Shown here: in pieces, positions 1 to 9,700 of the stretch
Position numbering within the stretch: the first letter of the stretch is position 1
Layout of the letters: each line of letters begins with the position of its first letter
DNA from: Paraburkholderia sabiae
Lineage (GTDB): Bacteria; Pseudomonadota; Gammaproteobacteria; Burkholderiales; Burkholderiaceae
Assembly (NCBI RefSeq): GCF_030412785.1
Contig: NZ_CP125296.1
Span: 1,302,001-1,366,000, forward strand
Direction of reading: 5' to 3'
Length of the DNA stretch: 64,000 bases
The notes under the pieces: generated by a model
What the model saw: only the letters and a program-made list of their open reading frames with translations
What the model was told of the DNA's origin: nothing
Database searches by the model: none
Position numbers and translations under genes: made by a program

Positions 1-567
1 CGTTGCCCGGATCGCTTTCGGCATGTACACGCGCGTGAGGCTGTTGACCACGTCGCGCCCGACGGCATCCTGTACCTCGATAAACCGGCGGCCTGTCGGG
101 CTCTGATAGAACGTCGTCAGGTCATCGAGTTCGGCCGCAGTGTAATGGCGGTCGTAGGCGCTGGCCTGGAGTGCGATCGCGTCATTCTGAAACTCGACAG
201 ACCGGAAGATTTGCCCCGCCGAATTGACGAGCGCCGGGATCGCATTCTTTTGCAGCCCCGGGACGGCAGCCTGCTTCTGCGCCTCTGTGAGTGTCGTGTT
301 TTCGGTCAATGCGTCCGACAGGATCGCTGGCACCAGTTGCTGTGCCTGCTTGCGCGCGTTGTCGGCGATGGCGCCTGCCAGCTTGCGCGCATCAATCGCT
401 GCGAGCACCCGGTCAATGGCGTTCCGCTTTCCTGGATCGCCCGCGTCGGACGCTGCCGGTACCTGTGACGTGACCTGAGGCGGGGTGCCGGGTGCCTGTG
501 CGCGCGTTGACAGGCACGCGAAACCCACGGCCAGCAGCATCGCTAGGGGGAGAAGGAGGCGCTTCAT
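1..567 (-). CDS. DUF2059 domain protein, C-terminus cut by window edge
   Basis: The minus-strand frame opens with ATG at 567 and stays open for 189 codons to position 1, so the C-terminus lies outside the window. Residues 1-24 form a signal peptide (MKRLLLPLAMLLAVGFAC, then an AQA cleavage site). A Cys follows the hydrophobic run, so a lipoprotein is possible but does not fit a clean lipobox. The part beginning at the tyrosine in AYDRHYTAAELDDL and running through YQSPTGRR is the hallmark of DUF2059, a periplasmic family of unknown function. An AGGAGG-like ribosome site is not obvious. It lies 40 bp downstream of the hypothetical gene at 608-1129 on the same strand, so the two may be co-transcribed. 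The family call is fairly sure; no function is claimed. Confidence 0.8.
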   Translation of the reverse strand, partial: MKRLLLPLAMLLAVGFACLSTRAQAPGTPPQVTSQVPAASDAGDPGKRNAIDRVLAAIDARKLAGAIADNARKQAQQLVPAILSDALTENTTLTEAQKQAAVPGLQKNAIPALVNSAGQIFRSVEFQNDAIALQASAYDRHYTAAELDDLTTFYQSPTGRRFIEVQDAVGRDVVNSLTRVYMPKAIRAT

Positions 568-607
568 GTGAGCATGGCGTTCGACGTACGGTACGCCCTC
601 GCGTCAG

Positions 608-1129
608 CTACGACGCCGGACCATTCAGGTAGCCGTCGCACAGCCACTGAAACGCGGCGGATGTCACGCCCACACTCTGCCCGACGAACGCGACGCCACT
701 CCCGAGTCCCGACGGCAAGAGACCAAATTCTAGCGTCAGCGATGTTTTCTGCGGCGGGTCGAACGGCTCGCCCATCGCGTCTCCGAATTCGACGTCCAGG
801 GTGTATGTCGGACTGTGAAAATGCGGCTGGTAAATCTGGACCTTGCGCCACATTTCCGGCCCCACATCGGGCGCCCCGGGATACCGAAGGTCAATCCCGA
901 CATCCAGCGCCTCGTAGTAGACGAGCAGGGGGGTGGGCTTCACTTCCGGGATCCCCACCTGGCGGTGCGTCATCTCCACAAATCCGGTCACGTTTTTGCT
1001 GATCGTATAGGTAATCCGGTAGGGACTCGCGCCGCGCTCGATCCCCCAGTGCAAGGGTGTCGAGAGGTTCAGTGCGGCCAGCACGATGGTGGGGGTTGCT
1101 TCAGCGAACCACTGGTCGATCAGGGACAT
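608..1129 (-). CDS. hypothetical protein, 173 aa
   Basis: An ATG-started open frame of 173 residues, starting MSLIDQWFAE, upstream of the DUF2059 gene on the same strand. I do not recognise the family. No signal peptide or membrane segment is visible. The middle is rich in aromatic and beta-prone residues (positions about 40-130, with YYEALDVGIDLRYPG and HFHSPTYTLDVEF), which suggests an all-beta fold, and the C-terminus is Gly/Ser-rich. The sequence GGAGGCTCC just upstream of the start can act as a ribosome site. The only context is the DUF2059 neighbour 40 bp downstream. It is kept because the frame is long, has normal codon use and has a sensible start. Confidence 0.55.
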   Translation of the reverse strand: MSLIDQWFAEATPTIVLAALNLSTPLHWGIERGASPYRITYTISKNVTGFVEMTHRQVGIPEVKPTPLLVYYEALDVGIDLRYPGAPDVGPEMWRKVQIYQPHFHSPTYTLDVEFGDAMGEPFDPPQKTSLTLEFGLLPSGLGSGVAFVGQSVGVTSAAFQWLCDGYLNGPAS

Positions 1130-1419
1130 GGCGGAGCCTCCTCGTAGACGTGGCGCGCGCCTGCGTTGCGATACGACAACCGGCCTCTAGTAGGGCGCAC
1201 CAACTGCGTGCGACCCCGGGGAGAGCCGTGTCATGAGCACCTTCTTTGTCAGGAGAAAGGGGCAAGGGCAGTATGGCCGACGGCGTGCGGTTTTCAAGCC
1301 GGCTCGCGCCTGTCTGTGCGCTACCGCACGTAGGTCATCCGTAATGCTTCGCGCGGGCGCGCTTTCATGACACGCCGCGCGCGCCGCGAACGCAGGCGCC
1401 GCGGAAGGCGCAGCCTGCC

Positions 1420-1850
1420 ATGGCGGAAGACAAGGTGTTCGCCGAGACGATGGCCGCACGGTTAAAGCTCGCCAGAGAGGGCAAGCTGCTTGAGCCCGCA
1501 CAGTCTCAGGAGAGAGCGGGTGTGAGTCGCCGGGCGATCCACCAGCAGATCCGAACCGGGTCGCTGTTCACAGTGGATGGTGCGAAGGGTGTGAGCTATT
1601 AACCTTCCTTTTTCGCCGACACAAGGTACGACCGGACTTCCGTTCGTCGCGTCGCGCGCGCTCAAGGAATTGCCGTGCGCCAGCAAGTGGATCTTTTTTC
1701 ACGCAGCCGCGAGATTCGCTGGGCGGGCTGACACCGCTCGAGGTACTCAGCGGGGCGAAGCCCAGGCGACGCGAGGGCGAGAGGTCTGAAGGCGTGGATA
1801 TCGGCCTCGCGTCGGTGCTTCGTGCTGCAGCTGCCTACATGGAGGAATAA
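1420..1850 (+). pseudogene. decayed helix-turn-helix protein, one stop plus frameshift
   Basis: An ATG at 1420 opens a 60-codon frame (MAEDKVFAET) that includes a helix-turn-helix-like stretch, RAGVSRRAIHQQIRTG, and ends at a TAA at 1600-1602. Reading on past that stop in the same frame gives sensible protein (PSFFADTRYDRTSVRRVAR). The next frame then gives ALKELP, and after a further shift SLGGLTPLEVL continues to a TAA at 1848-1850. The simplest reading is one gene of about 140 codons broken by a nonsense mutation and at least one indel. The fold and the LTPLEVL-type tail resemble antitoxin-like DNA-binding proteins, but I cannot name the family. A short frame starting at 1853 right behind it may be the remnant of a partner gene; it runs into the convergent permease gene and is not called. 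Confidence 0.5.
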
Positions 1851-1931
1851 GGATGGCCGCGCGTATCCTGAGCACCGCTTCTGCAGTTCAGCCGCTCGCG
1901 CTGAACGTCATGGCTGTCCCGGCAGAAAAGC

Positions 1932-3467
1932 TCACGCCACCGACCGGTCGCGTCCCGCCCGGATTTCCTCCGCCGTGCTGCTACCGGCGCTCACAAGACG
2001 CGGCCCGTGCGGCCCATAGACATCCGCCGGTTCAGGGAAGAGTCGAAGCAGGCTCAGGTACAACGTCGCAGCAAGCACCATCGTCACGGGCAGACTGACA
2101 TCGACGCCGCCGGCAAGATTGCCGAGGCGGCCGACGAACTGTCCGGGTACGTTCACAAAGCACAGACCCAGTGCGGCGCTTGGAATCCATGCGCCCAGAC
2201 CGCGCCAGTTCCAGCCGTGATGGAACCAGTACGCGCCGCCTTGCTGCCCGCGCGTGAAAACCTGCAGGTCATCGGCCTTGTAGAAACCCCGACGCGTGAG
2301 ATAGCCAAGCATCATGATCACCATCCACGGTGTCGTGCAGGTGATGATGAGAACGGCGAACGTCGAGACGCTTTCCACGAGATTCGCTGCGAACCTGCCC
2401 ACGAAAATGAACGCGATCGATGCGATACCGATCAGCAGCGTCGCGCGTGCGCGCGAGAGCCGCGTAAATACGCTCGACATGTCCAGTCCCGTGCCGTAGA
2501 GCGACGTGGTGCCCGTCGAGAAACCGCCGATCAGCGCGATCAGGCAGACGGGCAGAAAGAACCATGTCGGTGAAATCGCAAGCAGACCCCCGACGTAGTT
2601 GTTGTCCTTGATGTATTGCGGTGCGTGCGTCGCCACCAGCGTTGCGGTGACGAGCCCGAAAAAGAAGGGAATCAGCGTGGCGATCTGCGATGCGAACGCG
2701 GCCAGCATCACGCGACGTTTCGGGGTGCTCGCGGGAATGTAGCGGCCCCAGTCGCCGAGGAACGCGCCGAACGAAATGGGATTACTCAACGCGAGCACCG
2801 TCGCGCCGACGAACGAAGGAATGAACATCGCGCGCGTCACGGCGTCGGCGGAGGCACCGTACTGGCCCGCGTAGTTCGGATCGAAATCTGCACCGAATGC
2901 GAACACGCCCAGCAGAAACAGTGCGCTCGCGCTCCAGACCGCCACCTTGTTGACGTACAGCATGAAGCGGAATCCGTAGATGCAGATGACAAGCACCAGC
3001 ACCGAGAACAGGCCGTAAGCACAGCCGAGCGTCACGTTGTTCTCTGGCACACCCAGCAGACGGTGAGCGCCGCCGACCAGCGCATCGCCCGAACTCCACA
3101 CCGAAAGAGAAAAGAACGCGATCGCGGTGAGGAGCGACAGAAACGAGCCGACGATCCGGCCATGCACACCAAAGTGGGCGCCCGACGACACCGCGTTGTT
3201 GGTCCCGTTCAACGGGCCGAACACCGCCATCGGCGCGAGTATCAACGCGCCCAGCACGACGCCCGCCACAATGCTTGCCGCGCCCTGCCAGAAGGACAGG
3301 CCGAACATCACCGGGAACGCGCCCAGTACTGAGGTTGCGAATGTATTCGCGCCGCCGAAGGTGACCCGGAACATGTCGAGCGCCGTCGCTGTGCGCTGGT
3401 CATCGGGAATCTGTTCAACGCCTATCTGCTCGATCGTCGTGATTGACGACTCTGACAAGGATGCCAT
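1932..3467 (-). CDS. NCS1-family cytosine/purine permease
   Basis: A 511-residue polytopic membrane protein of the nucleobase:cation symporter-1 family (CodB-like), expected to import cytosine, purines, allantoin or related compounds with H+ or Na+. After a hydrophilic N-terminus come about twelve hydrophobic segments, beginning with TFGGANTFATSVLGAFPVMF, followed by the family's PLNGTNNAVSSGAHFGV stretch and SNPISFGAFLGDWGRY. I chose the ATG at 3467 (MASLSESS) because a GGAG lies about 9 bp upstream. The frame stays open 55 codons further upstream, but that extension looks non-coding. It is divergent from the NTF2-like gene at 3705. The substrate is not readable from sequence; there is no cytosine deaminase nearby. 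Confidence 0.85.
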   Translation of the reverse strand: MASLSESSITTIEQIGVEQIPDDQRTATALDMFRVTFGGANTFATSVLGAFPVMFGLSFWQGAASIVAGVVLGALILAPMAVFGPLNGTNNAVSSGAHFGVHGRIVGSFLSLLTAIAFFSLSVWSSGDALVGGAHRLLGVPENNVTLGCAYGLFSVLVLVICIYGFRFMLYVNKVAVWSASALFLLGVFAFGADFDPNYAGQYGASADAVTRAMFIPSFVGATVLALSNPISFGAFLGDWGRYIPASTPKRRVMLAAFASQIATLIPFFFGLVTATLVATHAPQYIKDNNYVGGLLAISPTWFFLPVCLIALIGGFSTGTTSLYGTGLDMSSVFTRLSRARATLLIGIASIAFIFVGRFAANLVESVSTFAVLIITCTTPWMVIMMLGYLTRRGFYKADDLQVFTRGQQGGAYWFHHGWNWRGLGAWIPSAALGLCFVNVPGQFVGRLGNLAGGVDVSLPVTMVLAATLYLSLLRLFPEPADVYGPHGPRLVSAGSSTAEEIRAGRDRSVA

Positions 3468-3704
3468 GCTCGGGTCTCCGCTTGTGAGTTCCTGCAGGCG
3501 GAGTGTAGAAGCGGCATCGCGTGGAAAAAAATTGCCAGATGCGATCTGTACTTCGACGCGTCTCGATGTATCGGTCGCATCGGAACCGATCGATGCAAAC
3601 ATCGACAGGTTGATCTTTAAGCGCTGGCGCATTCGTAGATACTGAACGCCGATTGCCCTGTCGGGCAGTCGCTCTCATCGACAACCACAATCCGGGGAGA
3701 TCCG

Positions 3705-4109
3705 ATGGTGTCTGTTCAGGAACTGGAAGTGCACGAAGCCGCGCAGAAACTCGTTGCGGCATTCGGCAGCCATGATACGGAGCGGTACTTTCAGGCGTTC
3801 GCGCCCGACGCGACGTTCGTGTTTCATAACGTACCCGGGCGCCTTGAATCGAGAGCGGCCTATCGGGCGCTATGGAAGGACTGGGAGGCTGAAGGGTTCA
3901 CGGTGGTTGCGTGCGAATCGTCGGATCAGCACGTGCAATGCGTGGGAGACGTTGCGATCTTCGTCCACTGCGTGAGCACGCGCATCAGGTTCGGGACGCA
4001 GGAAACGCATTCGCGAGAGCGGGAGACCATCGTTTTCAAACGGGATGGCTCCAATCGCTGGCTAGCCGTGCATGAACATCTATCGGCGGCAGTGCAACCG
4101 GACAGTTGA
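3705..4109 (+). CDS. NTF2-like / SnoaL-type (DUF4440-like) protein
   Basis: A 134-residue soluble protein. The N-terminal helix pattern (VHEAAQKLVAAFGSHDTERYFQAFAPDATFVF), followed by the beta strands ending in RWLAVHEHLS, is typical of the NTF2-like superfamily (SnoaL_3/DUF4440). Members are small alpha+beta barrels, and some are enzymes or ligand-binding proteins. GGGGAGATCCG supplies the ribosome site before the ATG at 3705. It lies divergent from the NCS1 permease, with about 240 bp between the two starts, so a link to nucleobase or allantoin-type metabolism is possible but is inference only. Confidence 0.7.
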   Translation: MVSVQELEVHEAAQKLVAAFGSHDTERYFQAFAPDATFVFHNVPGRLESRAAYRALWKDWEAEGFTVVACESSDQHVQCVGDVAIFVHCVSTRIRFGTQETHSRERETIVFKRDGSNRWLAVHEHLSAAVQPDS

Positions 4110-4746
4110 GGCCAACCGCGTCGCGCCTCATGTTGACGGGATGCGGTTCACGTCGCACTCCGGGGCGTTGCTGACCCATGACATCGTTACGTGGTGCCGC
4201 TGCGCGCCCGCGGTTTCCGGCCAGCTTGAAACATGCTGAGCTTGTCACGCCGACGAAAGTCGGTGCCGCCGCGATCAAATCTCCTCCAATCCTGAACGTA
4301 TTCTGCGCATTATCTTCACAATTCCACTTCAACTTTCTCTGGACGCAAAGTTCCGATTGAAGAAAGGCTCGTGAGCCCACGCGCAATCACCGTTGTGCCA
4401 GTCGCGCTGCTCACGTTGCCCGGAGCAGTCGTGGAAACGAAAAACGTCCGGTCGGTGGACCATACAATCCTCGAAAGACCATTCACCATTTCGACGACCG
4501 GCCATCAAACCGGCCACAACGCCTTGAGGCGGTTTGGAACTACTCCAATATTGAAAGCCCGGACGTCGAGCGCAACGACGCCGACCTGCATACGCTGCGG
4601 TGTTGCGCAAACTGCTTCGTCATTTTGCCCGTCATGCGTCTTGCATGAAATGTTGTATCGTCGCCTCGACTTGCATGGTTTGACAGTTGTTACTAAATGT
4701 TTCTGGTACATTACGCGCGCTAACAGAACTACCGTAGCGTACAAAA
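4110..4746. other. 637-bp gap with no supported gene
   Basis: No frame here looks coding; the six-frame ORFs of 60-156 codons overlap one another and show no family features. Base composition is noticeably more AT-rich than the flanks in 4230-4380 and 4600-4750. A small perfect hairpin with a GAAA loop (CCGAC/GTCGG) lies near 4250. A TTGACA at 4680 has no well-spaced -10 partner. The region probably holds the promoter for the leader ORF and CDI operon that follow. Confidence 0.4.
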
Positions 4747-4926
4747 ATGACCAAGAGAGCTTACCGGCTTGTATCCAGCCGGATCCGGGGAACACTGGCC
4801 GCTGTCAAAAAGACGGCGCCCAGCAAACACAATCGGCGTAACGCACACATCGCGAAGACCAGGCGCCGATGTGTGCCGCCTGTTGCGAGCGTATGGCTCG
4901 CAGCACATGCGCTAGCGCCACAGTAG
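4747..4926 (+). pseudogene. orphan ESPR-like leader, truncated TpsA start
   Basis: An ATG at 4747 opens a 59-codon frame starting MTKRAYRLVSSRIRGTLAAV. This matches the extended signal peptide region (ESPR) that begins large two-partner-secretion adhesins of the Burkholderia group, typically MNKRAYRLVFSRVRG followed by AVEETA. Here the ESPR is followed by a basic stretch and a short hydrophobic run (VASVWLAAHALAPQ) and then a TAG, with no TPS domain. It is in a different frame from cdiB, which starts 10 bp later. It looks like the 5' end of an earlier cdiA/fhaB-like gene left upstream of cdiB. No good ribosome site is visible, so translation is doubtful. Confidence 0.6.
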
Positions 4927-4936
4927 TTTCGCCGCC

Positions 4937-6763
4937 ATGAAGAACAATAATCCTGGCCGGAGCACCCGGCCCGGCCGGCGCGCGCACGTCCATCGGACCA
5001 CGATGGTTATCTCTTGGCTCGGACGACATCGGGTAGCTCTCCTTTCTGGAGCGCTCCTCGCTTCGGCACAAATCGCACATGCGCAGGTCGCCGATACACT
5101 CGGCGAACAGGAGCAGCGTCGGCGCGCTCAGGAGCAGGCGATCGAGCGCGAGCGCACGCTGCAGGCGCCCAAGGTCGAACTGCAGCCGGCCGTGCACCCC
5201 GAGATCGACGACGGCAAGCTGCCTGTCGAAACGCCGTGTTTCAAGCTCGACGAACTGACGCTGGAAGTGCCACCCGGGCTGAGCGACGCAGTCGAAACAG
5301 CCGGTGCGCGCGCGTTATCGCCGAATCCTCTTTTCCCTGGCGAGCTAACGTTTGCCCGGGACTATCTGCAGCGCTACGTCGGTCAATGCGTCGGTCGTGA
5401 AGGGCTCAATCTGATCGTGCATCGCGTGATGGCGCGCATCATCGAGAAGGGCTATTCGACCACGCGCGTCGTCATCGGACCGCAGGACCTGTCGACAGGC
5501 AAGCTGAAGCTTCAACTGATTCCCGGCGTGATCAGCGACATCCGCTTTGCCGATCCGTCGACATACGGCACGTGGCGCAACGCGTTCCCGACTCGTGCGG
5601 GCGACCTGCTGAATCTGCGCAATCTCGAGCAAGGTCTCGAGCAGATGAAGCGCGTGCCCAATCAGGACGTCGACATGCAGATCGTGCCCGGGCCTTCGAC
5701 GGGCGAAAGCGATGTCGTGATCGCGGTCAAACGCCAGAAGCCCTGGTCGCTCACAGTCAGTGCAGACGACAGCGGCCTCAAGTCGACGGGCCAGCTTCAG
5801 GGCAGCGTGAGCCTCACCGTCGATAATCCGTTCGGTCTCTCCGATCTGCTCAACATCGGCTATAGCCACGACATCAACGGGCACGAGAGCCGGTACGGCA
5901 CGCACGGCAGCAACGCGTACTACTCGATTCCGCGGGGCAGCTGGACCTTCACCGCGACGGCGAGCCAGTACGACTATCACCAGCAGATAGCGGGTGCGTT
6001 CACCACGCTGGTTTCGAGCGGCAAGTCGGAAACATTCGACGTCAAGACCGAGTACCAGTTCTATCGCAACCAGGTGCAGAAGAACTCCCTCGAATTCCGC
6101 TTCGGCAAGCGCTTTAGCGAAGCGTTTATCGACGGCACGGAAATCGACGTCCAGCATCGCGATAACAGCTACGCGGAAATCGGCTGGGAGCACAAGCATT
6201 ACTTCGGCGCGGCGCAACTGGACAGCACGATCGCCTATCGATGGGGCGTGCCGTGGTTCGGCGCGCAACCAGACCTGCCAGGTGTGGGCAGCGGCACGCC
6301 GACCTCCTACTACCAGATGGAAACGCTCGATACGACGTTGAGCGTGCCATTCACGATCGCCGGCTTTCCGCTGCGCTACACGGCGACCGTGCGCGCGCAG
6401 AACACGCCCAACGTGCTGTATCCCACCGAGTACTTCTCGATTGGCAGCCGCTACACGGTGCGCGGCTTCGACGGCAACACGATGCTCGCCGCCGAGAAAG
6501 GCGTGTTCATGCGCAACGACCTGGAGTTCCAGTTTCCGCGTTTCGGCCAGGCGCTGTACGTCGGCCTTGATGGCGGCGAGGTCTTCGGACCCGAAGCGAA
6601 CAACCTGCTTGGCCGCCGCCTTGTTGGCGCAGTCGTTGGCCTGCGCGGCAGCGCATTCAGACACGTCAGTTACGACGTCTTCATTGGCGGCCCTCTGTAT
6701 CAACCTGACCGTTTCCCTAACCACTGGCCGGTGGCGGGCTTCAGCGTGAGTTTCCTGCTATGA
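4937..6763 (+). CDS. cdiB: CdiB/ShlB-type two-partner secretion outer-membrane transporter
   Basis: A 608-residue TpsB that would form an outer-membrane beta-barrel and export CdiA. A signal peptide (hydrophobic LLSGALLASAQIAHA, cut near residue 50) is followed by a Gln/Glu/Arg-rich plug-like helix. Next come POTRA repeats from about residue 95 (CFKLDELTLEV, then RIIEKGYSTTRVVIGPQDLSTGKLKLQLIPG), and the barrel runs from about 255 to the end, with the ShlB-type strand RYTVRGFDG and the terminal GFSVSFLL. The start may instead be the ATG at 5003 (MVISWLGRHR), which gives a more usual signal length; neither has a strong ribosome site. Its stop overlaps the cdiA start by 4 bp, showing translational coupling. 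Confidence 0.9.
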   Translation: MKNNNPGRSTRPGRRAHVHRTTMVISWLGRHRVALLSGALLASAQIAHAQVADTLGEQEQRRRAQEQAIERERTLQAPKVELQPAVHPEIDDGKLPVETPCFKLDELTLEVPPGLSDAVETAGARALSPNPLFPGELTFARDYLQRYVGQCVGREGLNLIVHRVMARIIEKGYSTTRVVIGPQDLSTGKLKLQLIPGVISDIRFADPSTYGTWRNAFPTRAGDLLNLRNLEQGLEQMKRVPNQDVDMQIVPGPSTGESDVVIAVKRQKPWSLTVSADDSGLKSTGQLQGSVSLTVDNPFGLSDLLNIGYSHDINGHESRYGTHGSNAYYSIPRGSWTFTATASQYDYHQQIAGAFTTLVSSGKSETFDVKTEYQFYRNQVQKNSLEFRFGKRFSEAFIDGTEIDVQHRDNSYAEIGWEHKHYFGAAQLDSTIAYRWGVPWFGAQPDLPGVGSGTPTSYYQMETLDTTLSVPFTIAGFPLRYTATVRAQNTPNVLYPTEYFSIGSRYTVRGFDGNTMLAAEKGVFMRNDLEFQFPRFGQALYVGLDGGEVFGPEANNLLGRRLVGAVVGLRGSAFRHVSYDVFIGGPLYQPDRFPNHWPVAGFSVSFLL

Positions 6764-9700
6764 ACAAGAACATCTTTCGCGTGATCTTCAATGCAGCGCG
6801 TGGCCTGTGGACGGCGGTGCAGGAAACGGCAACGGGGAACGGTCGCGGCCGCACGGTCGGCACGCCGCGTCGGGTAGCGATTCCTGAAGTGCGCGGGAGC
6901 TTCGTCGACATGCTGTCGATGCGCCATGTCGCGTTCGCCGCACTGTGTGTGCTCGGCATGCAACCGATGCTGGTCGACGCGCAGGTCGTCGCGGCGCCGA
7001 CTTCGGCGGGCAGCAAGCCGATCGTCGGTGTGGCGGGCAACGGCGTGCCCGTTGTCCAGATCGCGACACCGAATGCGGCAGGCGTGTCGAACAACGGATA
7101 CACGCAGTACAACGTCGGCTCGCAAGGCCTGATTCTGAACAACTCCCAGGGCAACGTGCTCACGCAGCAGGGCGGCTACGTCGCGGGAAATCCGAATCTC
7201 GCATCGGGCGCTGCGCGTGTCATCGTCAACCAGGTTGTCGGCGGCAGCCCGAGCCAGTTGCTGGGCTATACCGAAGTGGCGGGCCAGCGCGCTGAAGTGG
7301 TGATCGCGAATCCCGCTGGCATCTACTGTAACGGTTGCGGCTTCATCAATACGAGCCGGGGCATTCTGACGACGGGTACGCCCGTGTTTGGCGGCACGGG
7401 TAGCCTCGATGCATTTCACGTGACGGGCGGCCAGATCCAGATCGGATCGGCGGGCCTGAACGGCAGCAATGTCGATCAGGTCGACCTCATCGCGCGCAGT
7501 GTGGCGATTAACGGCAAGGTCTGGGCTGGCCAGTCACTCAATGTGGTGGCGGGCAACAATGACGTTCGTCACGACGATCTGAGCGCGCAATCCCTTGGGC
7601 CAGATGGCAACAGTACGGGCGTTGCAATCGATGTCGCGCAACTGGGCGGCATGTATGCCGGCAAGATCAAGCTGGTCGGTACCGAAGCAGGCGTGGGTGT
7701 CAACAGCGCCGGCACGATTGCATCGCAGGCCGGCGATCTTCAGCTAAGCAGCCAGGGCAAGGTGACGCTGTCGGGTACGACGAGCGCGAGCGGCAACGTA
7801 ACGGTTGCAGCTTCGGGCGATGTGTCGAACACCGGTTCCGTCTATGCGACGCAGAACACCACGCTCAGCAGCCAGGGCGTGATGAGCAATACGGGCACCA
7901 TCGCAGCGCTGGGCAACACAGCAGTCACAGGCGCAAGCGTGAACTCTACGGGCGCGCTTGGCGCGGGTGTCGACGCAAACGGTAGCGTCACTGGAAGCGG
8001 CAGTCTGTCGGTGACGGGCACGGGCGCCGTGACCACCACCGGCCAGCAGATGGCAGGCGGCAATCTCGCGCTGTCGGGCAGCAGCGTGAACATGACGGGG
8101 GCGCAAACGCTGGCGAAGGGCAATGTGTCCATGGCCGCGACGGGCGCCAACGGCGACAGCGGCAACATCACCCGTACAGGCGGCGCGTTGCAGGCAGGCG
8201 GCAGTCTGAATGCCAACGCAGCGGGCGCGTTCTCGAACGATCAAGGGCAGTTGAGCGCCGCGCAGCTGAACGTGACGGCGGGCAGCATCTCCAACCGGGG
8301 CGGCACGCTCTCGCAAACCGGTGCGGGCGACATGACGCTCGTCGCATCGCACACGCTCGACAACACTTCCGGCACGGTCACGACAAACGCGCAGAACGCC
8401 ACGATCCGCGCGGGCAGCCTGACCAACGTGAATGGCCAGATCAGCCACTCGGGTACGGGAACCTTCAGCGTCCAGACGGGCGCGCTCGACAACAGCCAGG
8501 GCAGCATCGCGACGAACGGCGCGGCGACCATCGCGGCTTCCAGCGTGAAGAACGCTTCGGGCTCGTTGACGTCGGCGCAGTCGGTTCATATTGCGTCGAA
8601 TGGCGATATCGACAATACGGCGGGCCGGGTCGAAGCGGGCGGCGCGGTGAACGTATCGGCGGCGAATGTGCAGAACGCGGGCGGGCGTATCGTCTCCGAA
8701 AACGCCGATGGCCTCACACTGTCGGCGAGTGGTCAGATCACGAATGCGGCGGGCACGACGGCGCAAGGCGCAACGGGGGGCGTGATCGGCGGCAACGGTG
8801 ATGCGACGATCCACGCTGCGTCGCTGACGAACAGCGGAACGATTACGGCCGCGCAGAATCTCGGTGTGACGTCGGCGGGTACGCTCGACAACAGCAACGG
8901 TACGCTGAGCGGCGCGACGCTCGCAGCCAACGCCGCGTCGCTGAAGAACGTGAACGGTGCGATCAGCGCCGACACGGTTTCCGTGACCGTGCCACAGCTT
9001 GATAACACCAGCGGGCAGATCACTGCAAAACAGCTCACTGTCAACGCGACCAACCTGACGAATGCACATGGATCGCTGACCCAGTTGGGATCGGGCGCGA
9101 TGGGCATGGACGTCACGGGAACGCTCGACAACTCGAACGGCGGCCTGATCCAGACCAACAGCACCGACCTGACGCTTGCACCCGCGTCGCTGAACAATAG
9201 CGGCGGCACGATCACCCATGCGGGTACGGGTACGTTGACGATCGATCCCGCTAACGGTTCGGGCACGGTCACGAACGTGGGCGGTTCGATCGTCAGCAAT
9301 GGACAGACGTCGTTGTCGGCGGGAAGCCTCGATAACACGAGCGGCGCCATCGGTGGGCAGACGGGACTCGTCGCGACCATCGCGGGCGCGCTGAACAACT
9401 CGCATGGGCAACTGGCGTCGAACGCGGATCTGAACGTCGCGAGTGGCGGCGCGCTCACCAACACGGGCGGCACGATTGCGGCGACGGGCAATGGTTCGGT
9501 GCAGGCTGCGTGGCTTATGAATGGCGGCAACATCACGGCGGGCCAGACTCTCAATGCCACGGTCGCAGGGACGCTCGACAATGGCGACGGGACGATCAGC
9601 GCGCAGTCTGTGACGACCTCGTCTGCAGCGTTCAAGAACGCGAACGGTTTGGTCAGCGGCAACACCGTGTCGATGACGGCTCCGCAGTTCGATAACAGCA

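Noticed and set aside
2616..3332. Plus-strand frame of 238 codons inside the permease gene
   Set aside because: Opposite strand to a well-supported NCS1 permease; Arg/His/Glu-rich with no fold pattern.
4680..4712. TTGACA followed by TACATT as a promoter
   Set aside because: The spacing is about 21 bp, too long for a standard sigma-70 promoter.
5345..6724. 459-codon minus-strand open frame over cdiB
   Set aside because: Antisense to a clear TpsB gene, with shadow-like composition.
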